Source: Phycisphaerales bacterium
GTDB taxonomy: Bacteria > Planctomycetota > Phycisphaerae > UBA1845
Reading direction: 5' to 3'
Length of the DNA: 58,651 nt
NCBI GenBank assembly: GCA_013140575.1
Contig: JABFSN010000219.1
Location: 1 to 58,651, forward strand
The translations under genes were made by a program, and so were the position numbers. The notes below the pieces were generated by a model. It ran no database searches, was not told the origin of the DNA, and saw only the letters and a program-made list of their open reading frames with translations. Positions 1-8,316 of the stretch are shown here, piece by piece. How positions within the stretch are numbered: the first letter of the stretch is position 1; each line of letters opens with the position of its first letter.

Positions 1-150
1 CACAACGCATCCGAACAACGCCAACGCTTCGCCACTCCCGTCCCGTGCATCCCTGCACCTGCCTTTCCGGGCCTTCATGCCCGGAACTGTATATCGGCGC
101 GCGACCCGTTTTTGGGATAGGCCCTAAAGGCGTCCGGCACCAAAGCCGCG

Positions 151-179
151 TTGTCCGGGGATCATTCGGTCGATACGAT
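151..179 (+). promoter_or_regulatory. Possible sigma70-type promoter for the HicB-like gene
   Basis: TTGTCC (151-156) and TACGAT (174-179) are separated by exactly 17 bp. The start codon follows at 199, so the leader would be only about a dozen bases. The boxes are moderate matches, so this is tentative. A perfect 8-bp hairpin (TTCCGGGC at 65-72 with GCCCGGAA at 79-86) lies upstream without a T-run. Confidence 0.35.
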
Positions 180-198
180 ACACGGGGAGGTAGGTGGC

Positions 199-417
199 AT
201 GGGTTATACGGTCATTCTGGAGCAGGAGTCCGACGGCGGTTACGTCGTCCATGCGCCCGCCCTGCCCGGTTGCGTCAGCCAGGGAGAGACCCGCGAGGAA
301 GCGCTGACCAACATCCGCGAGGCCATTGAACTGTATATCGAGGACTGCATCGAGGCGGGCGATCTGGTTCCCTTGGAAGTGGGCCGGGAGTTTATCGAGG
401 TCGAGGCCCGCAACTGA
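199..417 (+). CDS. HicB-family antitoxin-like protein, without a HicA partner
   Basis: This 72-aa protein begins MGYTVILEQESDGGYVVHAP and continues with the family pattern ALPGCVSQGETREEAL...IREAIELYIE, the compact partially degraded RNase H fold of HicB. HicB proteins normally neutralise the HicA mRNA interferase and often repress their own promoter. The ATG at 199 is preferred over an upstream in-frame start at 151 because GGGGAGG lies just upstream and the fold starts there. No C-terminal DNA-binding extension is present, and no hicA-like ORF (short, GSHH-like motif) is visible on either side within the window. It may be a solitary HicB-like protein, or its partner may lie upstream of the window edge. 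Confidence 0.85.
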   Translation: MGYTVILEQESDGGYVVHAPALPGCVSQGETREEALTNIREAIELYIEDCIEAGDLVPLEVGREFIEVEARN

Positions 418-436
418 CGAACACGTTCAATCCGTT

Positions 437-1120
437 TCATTCTTGGCGGTTTCGCTCCTTTCGCTCCATCAATCGTCCCAAGAAACCGCCTCCATGCCAA
501 GCCATCCCGCGTTGGAACCCAACGCTGTCCGGCAAGATCACTCTGCGACGCGGCCCGCTCCAACCGTCGATTCTGACCAACAGATTCACTTTACCGAAGC
601 GTATATCCAACTTTTCCGTGTCCTGCGCGATGCTGGCCAGTTTCGCGGCAGTATTGGGCGGAACTTCCTGGAATATCGTCAGACGAAAGCACATATTTGG
701 CATTGGGCACAGATCATTCGACTCCATCCGTACTGTGCCGGGAATGTGTTCCCCTTCACAGGAAAACCACCCATCAACGTCGAATCGCAACGCGAAGGAA
801 GAGGCATTCAGGAAATACAAGTGGACAAGCAGCCTGGCACTATCCTTACGCAAGTCGTGTTCCTGAATATTCGCCCCAACAGCGTGTATGAATTGCTCCA
901 AGCGATCGGGTTGACCGCCCGCCAGGATTGGAAAGCCCCAACGCATCATGCGAAACCGGCCAATCCACTTGCTTCCCAGCAGACAAGCAACGATCAGAAG
1001 TGTGACCGCGATTCCGATAATGCAAGAGCGCACCCACACTGGAAACCAGTTTGCCCAAAAGGCCTCGACGACAACGGCGCTGAGGGCGGCAGTAATGATC
1101 CCGATAAGTTTCTTGTTCAT
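437..1120 (-). CDS. Hypothetical membrane protein with two N-terminal helices
   Basis: This 227-aa protein has two hydrophobic segments at about residues 3-22 and 27-48, then a soluble domain of about 170 residues. It is not a family I recognise. The soluble part has an alternating strand pattern and a single DVDGWFSCEG stretch. The ATG at 1120 (MNKKLIGIITAAL) is chosen because GAGGT lies about 10 bases upstream and the first helix starts right after it; an earlier in-frame start at 1153 would only add 11 polar residues. It is convergent with the HicB-like gene, 19 bp apart. Base composition is slightly less GC-rich than its neighbours, which could mean it was acquired. Confidence 0.6.
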   Translation of the reverse strand: MNKKLIGIITAALSAVVVEAFWANWFPVWVRSCIIGIAVTLLIVACLLGSKWIGRFRMMRWGFPILAGGQPDRLEQFIHAVGANIQEHDLRKDSARLLVHLYFLNASSFALRFDVDGWFSCEGEHIPGTVRMESNDLCPMPNMCFRLTIFQEVPPNTAAKLASIAQDTEKLDIRFGKVNLLVRIDGWSGPRRRVILPDSVGFQRGMAWHGGGFLGRLMERKERNRQE

Positions 1121-1346
1121 TTTGCAAGACCTCGATGCGACAAGGTATCGCACGGTCGCTACGGTGCGTCAAACTATGCAGGCGGAGTTGCGGAACACTG
1201 GAGAGGTCAAGTCGCGCCAAAAGCCGACGGAACCGCTCCCTTGCGGTCGCGGCTCGGAAAGAAATCGGCTCGTCGCAACACCTGTCGTGTACGAACGCGG
1301 GAACCGGGCAGGGCGTCAAGCAGACGCAGAAGCGTGCGTCGCCCGA

Positions 1347-2147
1347 TCAACGCCCGGTGAATTGCGGTTTGCGCTTCTCGAGGAAGGCGCGGACGCCTTC
1401 GGCGTGGTCGGCGGTCTTGCCGGCCGTGGTTTGGAGGCACGCCTCGTATTCGAGCTGGTCGTCGAGGTCGACGGTCCAGCTTCGGTTGAACGCCCGCTTG
1501 GTCAGGCCGATGCCGCGCGTGGGCAGCGATGCGAGTTTGGTCGCGAGCTTAATGGTAGCGGCCGGCAGGTCGTCGTCGGGGACGACCTGATTCACCAGGC
1601 CGATGCGCAGTGCTTCATCGGCGTCCACCTTGCGGCCGGTGAAGACCATTTCCATCGCCCGGCCCATTCCGACGAGGCGCGGCAGCGTGAACGTGCTGCC
1701 GGAATCGGGAACCAGTCCGACGTTGATGAACACTTCGATGAACGAGGCCGACGCGGCCGCGACGCGCAGGTCGCAGGCCAGCGCCAGGCTGCACCCCGCG
1801 CCGGCGGCCACGCCGTTCACCGCGGCAATGACCGGCTTCTCCATGGTGCGAATGGTCGCGATCAGCGGGTTGTACAGGTTTCGCAAATGCTGACCCAGTT
1901 CCGGGGCCAGCGGATCGGCCATGCGCGCCTTGACCGTGTCCAAATCCTGCCCGGAACAGAACGCCCGCCCGGCCGCGGCGATGACCAGGCAGCGGACGGA
2001 ATCATCGCGGACGGCGGCCTTGGTCTCCTTAACCAGCGCGGCGAGCAAGTCGTCGTTGAACGCGTTCAACACGTCCGGGCGGTTCAGGCGCAACGTGCGA
2101 ACGGCGTTTTCGTTTTCGACGAGCAGGACCGATTCGATACCCGGCAT
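1347..2147 (-). CDS. paaG: Enoyl-CoA hydratase/isomerase, PaaG type
   Basis: This 266-aa crotonase-superfamily enzyme has the usual family length. The oxyanion-hole segments are visible: GRAFCSGQDL around residue 63 and NGVAAGAGCSLALACDL around residue 112. VPDSGSTFTLPRLVG follows, where the catalytic acid region lies. The C-terminal EGVRAFLEKRKPQFTGR matches the ending typical of PaaG, the isomerase that converts ring-epoxyphenylacetyl-CoA to an oxepin in aerobic phenylacetate breakdown. No other paa genes are in the window, so it could equally serve general acyl-CoA metabolism. It stands alone on the minus strand; the 293 bp before the next gene contain nothing I can identify. Confidence 0.85.
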   Translation of the reverse strand: MPGIESVLLVENENAVRTLRLNRPDVLNAFNDDLLAALVKETKAAVRDDSVRCLVIAAAGRAFCSGQDLDTVKARMADPLAPELGQHLRNLYNPLIATIRTMEKPVIAAVNGVAAGAGCSLALACDLRVAAASASFIEVFINVGLVPDSGSTFTLPRLVGMGRAMEMVFTGRKVDADEALRIGLVNQVVPDDDLPAATIKLATKLASLPTRGIGLTKRAFNRSWTVDLDDQLEYEACLQTTAGKTADHAEGVRAFLEKRKPQFTGR

Positions 2148-2440
2148 GGATTCGTTCTCCCGAGGCGACGTGGCGTCAGACTAGTCGCACGGGGCGGATC
2201 CGGCGAGATGGAGCTGTACGCGGCCGCGCAAACACAATACCCGTGGTGGGTCGTGCCGTGCAAATCGCGATGGGTTCGCCGCGGGCGCGCGCCGGGCTTC
2301 AGAACCCCGGATACGAGTCCAGGGCCGAACGAGAACTGGGTTGAGCTCGTTCCGCGTTACGGCCCCCCGCGCCCCGCCGCTACGTGCGCGGCAGGTTCCG
2401 GCCCGGTAGCCCGACACGAAGATTCAAGCCCGTCGTGCGA

Positions 2441-3967
2441 CTAGGGACAACAACCCGTGCTGCCGGCGAAGGCGTCGAGATCGCCGAGAATGTCGAAAAC
2501 GTCGACGAAGCCGTCCCCGGACGGACAGGGAATGATGTCCGTACTCAGCAAATCGCACTTGGAATAGTCGCCCGCGAAGGCGCCCAGGACGCATTCGATG
2601 TCGAAAATGTCGACGGTGCCGTCATGATTCGCGTCGCCGTAAATGTTGGGTTGCGACGCGCACAGGCAGTCGATGCAGCGCTGCATGGTGCATATCCCGC
2701 CGTCGCAGCCGCCGTCGTTGATGCAGTCGCAGCCGGGCGGAATCGACTCGGGAACCTTGACCGAGACCGTCAGCGATGCGGGGGTACCGGCCTTGAACAG
2801 TCCAATGGTCACGTCACCCGCGATGGGCGGCGCGTTGCAATCGAATCGGAAGTTGTACATCGTTGACCAGCGCAGCGCATTTCGATTGGCCGCCGCCACG
2901 CCGCCCGGCGAGGGCGTGATCCATGTGACGTTGCCCGCGGCGTGAACGCCGCCCCAATCCGTGCCGTCGTACGGCTCGCCGCTGTGGTAATTGACGTCAT
3001 GAAACTCGACGTTGGAGACGGCCAGCCCGTCGCCCACGGGGACGCGGAACATGCTCGCCGCCCGGTCGGAATTCATGTTGTACAAGGCGTATTCGTAGTG
3101 CCAGACGCCGCCACCGAGGTCGGTCACTTTGTATCCAAGGATGAAGCGCCCCTCGCCGGAAACGTAGGCGTCGGTCACCTTGGCGTCGGGGTCCAGCGTC
3201 GGCCAAGCCTCGATTGCCGCCTGCTGCGCGTGCGTCGATCCCGAAAACGAAAGATTCCAGATGCCGCCGTTGAAGCTGCCCACCGTGACCTGACGCCAGG
3301 ACGCGTTGTTGAACCGTTCGGCCGGGGATTCGTCGGTGGTGACGTAATGCGACTCGCCGAGCCACGTCGCGCCGACGTTTTGCGCCGGATCGACGTCGGC
3401 CGTCGCGACCTGCAGCCGCTTGTAGGTCGCGTTCCCGGCGAGGTTCCAATTCAGGACGTAAGGGTAGGCAAAAACGCCGGTGTAGGCGTTGATTTCCGAG
3501 CGCGGTCCCAACCCCGGCTGGGATCCGTTCAGGAACGACGAATAGGTGTCCGAACACTGCAACCCGAGCCAATCGCAACTCGGCTCGCTCGCACAATTGC
3601 CGCACAACGTCGAATCGGCCGCACAGAAACCATGCTTGACCCAGGACATCCCCAGCTGCTCGAATCGCGTCGAACCGGCGACGGTGCGCAGGCGGTACAG
3701 GTTCTGGGCGATGACCGGGTGTTGATTGCACTGCGATCCGCCGGTGCACTCGATCCAAATGGCCCGCAGGGTGCCGATGTTGCACGACGTGGTTTCCATC
3801 GAATAGCCGGAAAGGGTCCCCACCGCGCCATTTTCGGAAAACGCTCCGCCGACGGTGGACACGATTACATCCGGTCCCGCGGCTTGCCCGCCAGGCGCCA
3901 CCGCTCCAAAAACGACCATGCCGATCCCTAACGCCAACATCCGTCGGGTTCGATTCATTTGCTGCAT
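2441..3967 (-). CDS. Secreted protein with C-terminal dockerin-like repeats
   Basis: This 508-aa protein has a Sec signal peptide (MNRTRRMLALGIGMVVFGAV, then PGGQAA) and a large beta-rich body with scattered Cys (for example CNIGTLRAIWIECTGGSQC). A Cys-rich linker follows around residues 412-440 (DCINDGGCDGGICTMQRC). The last 68 residues hold a pair of dockerin type I-like calcium loops, GDANHDGTVDIFDIECVL and SGDGFVDVFDILGDLDAF. Such tails are frequent in planctomycete secreted proteins of unknown role and do not by themselves imply a cellulosome. The ATG at 3967 is chosen for the GGAAGGG just upstream; a second ATG at 3958 is possible. No enzymatic domain is recognised in the body. Confidence 0.75.
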   Translation of the reverse strand: MQQMNRTRRMLALGIGMVVFGAVAPGGQAAGPDVIVSTVGGAFSENGAVGTLSGYSMETTSCNIGTLRAIWIECTGGSQCNQHPVIAQNLYRLRTVAGSTRFEQLGMSWVKHGFCAADSTLCGNCASEPSCDWLGLQCSDTYSSFLNGSQPGLGPRSEINAYTGVFAYPYVLNWNLAGNATYKRLQVATADVDPAQNVGATWLGESHYVTTDESPAERFNNASWRQVTVGSFNGGIWNLSFSGSTHAQQAAIEAWPTLDPDAKVTDAYVSGEGRFILGYKVTDLGGGVWHYEYALYNMNSDRAASMFRVPVGDGLAVSNVEFHDVNYHSGEPYDGTDWGGVHAAGNVTWITPSPGGVAAANRNALRWSTMYNFRFDCNAPPIAGDVTIGLFKAGTPASLTVSVKVPESIPPGCDCINDGGCDGGICTMQRCIDCLCASQPNIYGDANHDGTVDIFDIECVLGAFAGDYSKCDLLSTDIIPCPSGDGFVDVFDILGDLDAFAGSTGCCP

Positions 3968-4558
3968 GTTTCCCTTCCGCCAACCGGTGCGATGCGCCAT
4001 GACCATGCGATCCGTGACGCCGCCCGGCCGATCCTTAACGATTCCTGCGAGCTCCAATTCGCCGATTGCGCTGGATTTCCTGACATCCCTTTGGTTTGTT
4101 CGGGCGCGCAGGCGTGCCGCGGTCGATACACCGTTCGCATTTATGGCCGCGATCGGCGGTGCCCAAACATACGACCCCGCACCCACGACGACAACGCGGA
4201 CGTGCCCAGTTTATCCGACGCTTGCGACGCACACAAGTAGTTTTCGGGCGATTTGGTATGCGTTTTTACACTTTAATTGTTTTCGAGGTTTACCCATAGG
4301 CAGAATCGGCAGTCCGGGAGGCGGAGACGGCGGGTTCGTCGTTTTCGTGAAGCCTCGCGCGCAGGCGCGGACCAATTGCGGCGACCACGGCACGCGGGTT
4401 GCGGTTTTGAGAATTCGATCGCGGGATTCCGTCCTGGCCGGCAGGGGTTCGAGGATCGCCACGGCGCGGCACGCGGATTGCCGAGCGTTCGATCGCGCGG
4501 CGCGCGGGGGCACGGGTTTTGATTTCGGAATGTTTTGTTTTCCATCCGATGGATCCGA
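3968..4558. other. Non-coding stretch between divergent units
   Basis: No convincing gene is seen. An AT-rich patch at about 4250-4300 is the likely promoter area for the minus-strand dockerin-like protein, but I cannot assign boxes with confidence. Open frames across the region overlap each other and lack ribosome binding sites. Confidence 0.5.
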
Positions 4559-4567
4559 TGCTATGAT
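4559..4567 (+). promoter_or_regulatory. Extended -10 promoter for a candidate ncRNA
   Basis: TG-C-TATGAT is a near-perfect extended -10 element (TATGAT at 4562-4567). Upstream, weak T-rich matches at about 4538-4544 could act as a -35. The predicted start of transcription is near 4573-4574, exactly where a stem begins (see the ncRNA entry). Confidence 0.55.
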
Positions 4568-4572
4568 GATGC

Positions 4573-4810
4573 GTGTCGCCAAGATCGGGTTCTGCCGTAC
4601 GCGACAGGGAGCCTTTTTGCGCTGAACCTATCGTAGAACCCGGGAGGCCGTGATCGGAAGTGCAAAAACATGCCCGCTTGTCGGGACTTCTGCGCACCCT
4701 GCCGGCCACCCACGTTGCATCAGGGTTCTGCCAATTTCTCCCATCGGCACGTGCGGATCCGGGCTTGGGACTTGAGGGCTTGCCGTTTTGACGACAAGCC
4801 CCTTTTTTTT
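4573..4810 (+). ncRNA. Candidate structured non-coding RNA of about 237 nt, class unknown
   Basis: An extended -10 promoter and an intrinsic terminator bound this segment, and no credible ORF with a ribosome binding site lies inside. Visible helices are TGTCGC (4574-4579) with GCGACA (4601-4606), AGAACCC (4635-4641) with GGGTTCT (4723-4729), GGCCG (4646-4650) with CGGCC (4703-4707), GAAGT (4657-4661) with ACTTC (4686-4690), and a short CCCG/CGGG hairpin inside. The 10-mer GGGTTCTGCC occurs twice (4587-4596 and 4723-4732), and both copies can pair with the one AGAACCC, so two exclusive folds are possible. I see none of the signature motifs of SRP RNA, tmRNA or RNase P RNA. 6S RNA or a novel class remains possible. 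Confidence 0.5.
4776..4810 (+). terminator. Rho-independent terminator
   Basis: GGGCTTG (4776-4782) pairs with CAAGCCC (4795-4801) around a short loop and is followed by eight Ts (4803-4810). It ends the candidate ncRNA; no plus-strand protein gene lies just upstream. Confidence 0.8.
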
Positions 4811-4874
4811 GCGCCTTCGGCGTCGCGTCGGCCTCGCCGGTGTACGTGGTTCGCGGTCGCGACGGCGTTTCCTT

Positions 4875-4976
4875 CGCCCCTGCCGGGGCGGGATTCCATG
4901 TGCGTCGGCATCCACGGGTTGCGCGATGCTGCGCATCGCTCCACCCGTGGCTACCGTCCGCCGCCCCGCCGGGGCG
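4875..4976. repeat. Composite GC-rich palindromic repeat
   Basis: The inner hairpin pairs CCACGGGT (4912-4919) with ACCCGTGG (4943-4950) and contains GCGATGC/GCATCGC as a second stem. Flanking arms are CGCCCCTGCCGGGGCGG (4875-4891) and CCGCCCCGCCGGGGCG (4961-4976). This type of non-coding repeat is common in planctomycete intergenic regions. It lies in the leader of the downstream GlmU-like gene. Confidence 0.65.
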
Positions 4977-5098
4977 AAATCACGTGCAGGACACGAACCG
5001 GCGCTATTGGTCGCCGGCCACCTGTTGATCCCGCGCCCGCATATCTGCCGATGGAGTTCGCGTGCGGCCGCGACGGCCGCGATGTATATTGACCCACC

Positions 5099-6388
5099 AT
5101 GACGCGAATCATCTTATTTGAAGACGCAGCATTCGCCGACCTGCTGCCGTTGACCTACTGGCGATCGGTGTTCGAGCTGCGCTGCGGGCGCCGGACGTTG
5201 TTCGACCGCTGCGCGTCCCGTTGGGGGGTCGCGCCCGTCGGCGTGCTGACGCGTTCGTGGATCGCGAACGTGGCGGCCGACCGGCTGGGCCTTCCGGTCA
5301 ACGAACCGCTTGAGCCCGGCGACGTGCTGATCAACCCGCGCTGGTTGCCGGAACGCGGGACGACGCTTCCGAAACCGCCGTTTCTGGGAACGTGCGAGGA
5401 CGGCATCGCCTGCATCGTATGCGACAAGGCGTTGGCCGCCCTGCTGGGTCCGCAGGATTTTCTGGATCGCAAACGCTGGTCGGAATTGATCGAGCAGATC
5501 GGCCGGGCATCCCTTCCGGGCGCGATGATCGGCTACCCGTGGGATCTGGTGTTGCGCAACGGTCAACTGATCGCGGAGGACTGGCGGGCGTCGGACGCGG
5601 GCATCGCCGGCGACGTACACGCGTCGGCCGTGCTGATCAATCGCGACGCGATCCACGTGGCGCCCGGCGCTCGCGTTCAGGCGATGGCGTTGCTGGACGC
5701 GAGCGACGGCCCGGTGATCGTGGAAAAGGACGCGGTCATCGGTTCGCACGCGGTCGTCGTTGGACCGGCGTGCGTGGGCGAACGTTCGCTGGTCAAGCCG
5801 CACGCGTTCCTGCACGGGGGCAGCAGCATCGGACCGGTGTGCAAGGTGGCCGGCGAGGTGGATGCCTGCGTGTTCGACGGCTATTCGAACAAGGCCCACG
5901 ACGGGTTTTTGGGGCACTGTTACGTGGGCAGTTGGGTGAACCTGGGCGCGGGGACCACCAATTCCGATTTGAAGAACACGTACGGCACGGTCCGCGTGCC
6001 CATCGGCGGCAAGGAGGTCGATTCGGGGCAGATGTTTTTCGGCGGAGTCGTCGGCGATCACGTCAAGACCGGCATCCAACTGGCGTTGACCACGGGCAGC
6101 GTCATCGGTTTCGGCGCCAACGTGGCGTGCAGCCGCATGCCGCGGACGTTCGTGCGTTCGTTCAGTTGGGTGACGGATCGCGGCGTGGAGGAGGGCGACG
6201 TGCGGCGGTTGGCGTCCACCGCGGCGACGGTCATGGCGAGGCGGAACGTGACGATGACCAAATCCGAATCCGATTTGTTCAACAAGCTGCCCGAGATCGT
6301 GGCCTATTTCGAGCCCGACGTCATCGCCCACCGGGCGGCGTACGAATCGAGTGAACATCGCGGTCAGGCGAAACCGGTGACGCAGTGA
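5099..6388 (+). CDS. GlmU-like sugar nucleotidyltransferase/acetyltransferase
   Basis: This 429-aa protein matches the alternative GlmU family, with an N-terminal pyrophosphorylase-like half and a C-terminal left-handed beta-helix built of hexapeptide repeats. It starts MTRIILFEDAAFADLLPLTY and contains the family marks LPLTYWRSVFELRCGRRTL and, in the helix, CYVGSWVNLGAGTTNSDLKN and GTVRVPIGGKEVDSGQMFFG. The family is thought to make UDP-N-acetylglucosamine or a related activated sugar for cell-envelope polymers. The N-terminal half diverges from classical GlmU and lacks a clear LAAGxGTRM loop, so the nucleotidyl step is less certain than the acyltransferase fold. It is a single gene; the next gene begins 64 bp later. 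Confidence 0.85.
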   Translation: MTRIILFEDAAFADLLPLTYWRSVFELRCGRRTLFDRCASRWGVAPVGVLTRSWIANVAADRLGLPVNEPLEPGDVLINPRWLPERGTTLPKPPFLGTCEDGIACIVCDKALAALLGPQDFLDRKRWSELIEQIGRASLPGAMIGYPWDLVLRNGQLIAEDWRASDAGIAGDVHASAVLINRDAIHVAPGARVQAMALLDASDGPVIVEKDAVIGSHAVVVGPACVGERSLVKPHAFLHGGSSIGPVCKVAGEVDACVFDGYSNKAHDGFLGHCYVGSWVNLGAGTTNSDLKNTYGTVRVPIGGKEVDSGQMFFGGVVGDHVKTGIQLALTTGSVIGFGANVACSRMPRTFVRSFSWVTDRGVEEGDVRRLASTAATVMARRNVTMTKSESDLFNKLPEIVAYFEPDVIAHRAAYESSEHRGQAKPVTQ

Positions 6389-6452
6389 TCGACGGGGACG
6401 CGACGCGAACAACGAGCGCACCCGCCGATCGGCGGGCGGAAGCAGGTCGAAC

Positions 6453-7115
6453 ATGACGACTCGACGCATCATGGCCAAGCTGTCACGCCTGGCGCTTAAC
6501 TCCGCACCCGCGCTGGTGACGCTGGCCGGCGCCACCGGATGCGGATTCGACCTGCTGCTGAATCAGACGGCGTCGTTCGGCCCGTCGGGTTCGAACGCGA
6601 CGGCCGGCGCCGCGGTCGGTTCCGGTCAGCGGGGGACGTTCGACGTGGTCGTCGAGAACAACACGCCCTACCGGGCGATCTTCACCTACGGGGTGTTTGA
6701 CAACACCGACACGGAGAGCGCGCCGGCGTTCTTCCAATACTCGCCGGACAGCACGCGGCGCCCACCGCGGGCCCAGTCGTCGCTGGAAGCCAACGAAACG
6801 TCCCCGGTGATTTCGCTGCCGTGCGCCCGCGTGTTTTCCATCGGAAGCAGCGGGTTGATCGGCCGGATCATGGAAAACGAAACCGGCGCGTTCGACGAGA
6901 CCGCGTTGCTCGACGGGGTCGGCTTTGCATCGCAGGCGATTGACGGCGATGACCCGACGGAACCGGACCGGGGATTCGCCCCCGCGTTCGAGGCCCTGCT
7001 GGGCGCCGATTTCAACTGCGGCTCGCTGCTGCACATCACGCTCGAATTCGACGACGTCGCCGACGCTCCGTTCCGCGTCGCGATGCAGGTCTACGCGGCA
7101 CGAAACCCGCCGTGA
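6453..7115 (+). CDS. Putative lipoprotein of unknown function
   Basis: This 220-aa protein has a charged N-terminus, a hydrophobic stretch and a lipobox-like ALVTLAGATGC with Cys at about residue 30, so it is probably membrane-anchored. The mature part includes a VVVENNTPYRAIFTYGVFDN segment and two further Cys residues that could form a disulfide. No family is recognised. The start at 6453 follows an AGG-containing ribosome binding site. It sits between the GlmU-like gene and scpA in the same orientation, with gaps of 64 and 157 bp. Confidence 0.6.
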   Translation: MTTRRIMAKLSRLALNSAPALVTLAGATGCGFDLLLNQTASFGPSGSNATAGAAVGSGQRGTFDVVVENNTPYRAIFTYGVFDNTDTESAPAFFQYSPDSTRRPPRAQSSLEANETSPVISLPCARVFSIGSSGLIGRIMENETGAFDETALLDGVGFASQAIDGDDPTEPDRGFAPAFEALLGADFNCGSLLHITLEFDDVADAPFRVAMQVYAARNPP

Positions 7116-7272
7116 TGCCCCCATAAATCGGTGGTCGCGGTGTCCCATCCGCGCATCGATCGCGGCGACCGTCTTGACCGCCGCGCCGCCCCGATTGACA
7201 ATGCGCTCGTGATCCAATCCCGCCGGTGAATGCACGATTGCGTCGGCCGACGGTTGAACGATTGTCCCGTCC

Positions 7273-8316
7273 ATGAACGACTACCGCGTCGATGTCGACT
7301 CCTACAACGGTCCGCTGGACCTGCTGCTGTTCCTGATCCGGCGGCAGGAAGTGTCGATCCATGACATTCCCATCGCCCGGGTGGCCGAACAGTACCGGTC
7401 GTTCGTCGGCGTGATTCAACTGATCGACCCCAATCTGGCCGGGGAATTCCTGGTGATGCTGGCTTCGTTGATGGAGCTCAAGTCGGCGGCGCTGCTGCCG
7501 CGGGCGCCGGAATCGTCGGACGCGGGTGTCGACGAACCGCTGGACCCGCGGTCGGATTTGATCCGGCAGTTGATGGCGTACAAGTCGTTCAAGGACGCCG
7601 CCCGGCGATTGGGGACGGCGGCGGAGATTCAGGCGTTGCGCTTTCCGCGACAGCCGGCCGACGCGCCGGCCGAACCGGGCGAAGTGGACGTCGAGGACGT
7701 GTCCATCTGGACGCTGGTGAACGCGTTCAGCAACCTGCTCGACCAAATCGGGAAGACCAAGGGCTTCCACGAGGTGGTCTACGACGAGACCCCGCTGACG
7801 CTGCACGCGGACGACATCGTCGATTCGCTGCAACGCGAGGGCGGCTCGCAGGTGTTCGAGTCCATCTTCACGGGTCGGAACAAGGCCGAGATGATCGGGC
7901 TCTTCCTGGCCATGCTGGAGCTGATCCGGCAGCGGCGCATCCGCGTGACGCAGGAGGTACTGTTCGGGCCGATCACCATTCACCTGGTCGATCCGACGCC
8001 GCTGGACGAGGTGGTGGAAGGCGTTTCGGGGTCGATGGACGGATCAGTCGATTCGAACGTAGCGGCGCCGTTCGGCGCCCGTTTCGGGGCGTCGGATGGG
8101 GAGGACGAATCAGCGGTCGAGGCGGGCGACGCGTGGGGCGATGCGCAAAACCCGACCGGCGATTCGGTCGATGATGACGATGGGGACGCGGCCGGTGTGT
8201 TCGACGGTCGATCCGGCCTCGTCGAAGCGCACGGCGGGGCCGTCGACGGGGAACCCGTCGGTACCAACGGCAAATCGCCGTCGCGGGCGACGGAATCGCG
8301 GGAGCCGACAGCATGA
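7273..8316 (+). CDS. scpA: Segregation and condensation protein A
   Basis: This 347-aa protein starts MNDYRVDVDSYNGPLDLLLF, the hallmark of ScpA, the kleisin of the bacterial SMC-ScpAB complex. It continues with FLIRRQEVSIHDIPIARVAEQY and ends its conserved part with a winged-helix segment, MLELIRQRRIRVTQEVLFGP, around residue 215-235. Family members are usually about 230-280 aa. Here about 100 extra residues (from about 245) form a low-complexity acidic tail (for example DDDDGDAAGVFDG). No scpB is nearby. The stop overlaps the next gene's start by 4 bp (ATGA), indicating translational coupling with the RidA-family gene. Confidence 0.92.
   Translation: MNDYRVDVDSYNGPLDLLLFLIRRQEVSIHDIPIARVAEQYRSFVGVIQLIDPNLAGEFLVMLASLMELKSAALLPRAPESSDAGVDEPLDPRSDLIRQLMAYKSFKDAARRLGTAAEIQALRFPRQPADAPAEPGEVDVEDVSIWTLVNAFSNLLDQIGKTKGFHEVVYDETPLTLHADDIVDSLQREGGSQVFESIFTGRNKAEMIGLFLAMLELIRQRRIRVTQEVLFGPITIHLVDPTPLDEVVEGVSGSMDGSVDSNVAAPFGARFGASDGEDESAVEAGDAWGDAQNPTGDSVDDDDGDAAGVFDGRSGLVEAHGGAVDGEPVGTNGKSPSRATESREPTA

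Noticed and set aside
948-2444. 498-aa plus-strand open frame
   Set aside because: It is antisense to the isomerase gene, has no family match or ribosome binding site, and is explained by GC-rich codon bias.
2441-3967. Cellulosome component
   Set aside because: Dockerin-like repeats alone are common in planctomycetes; no cohesin or glycoside hydrolase is present.
4573-4810. SRP RNA, tmRNA or RNase P RNA
   Set aside because: None of the conserved cores (GGAA-type SRP loop, tRNA-like ends, RNase P core) is visible.
5114-6535. 473-aa minus-strand open frame
   Set aside because: Antisense to the GlmU-like gene; composition is Arg/His-rich, as expected for a shadow frame.
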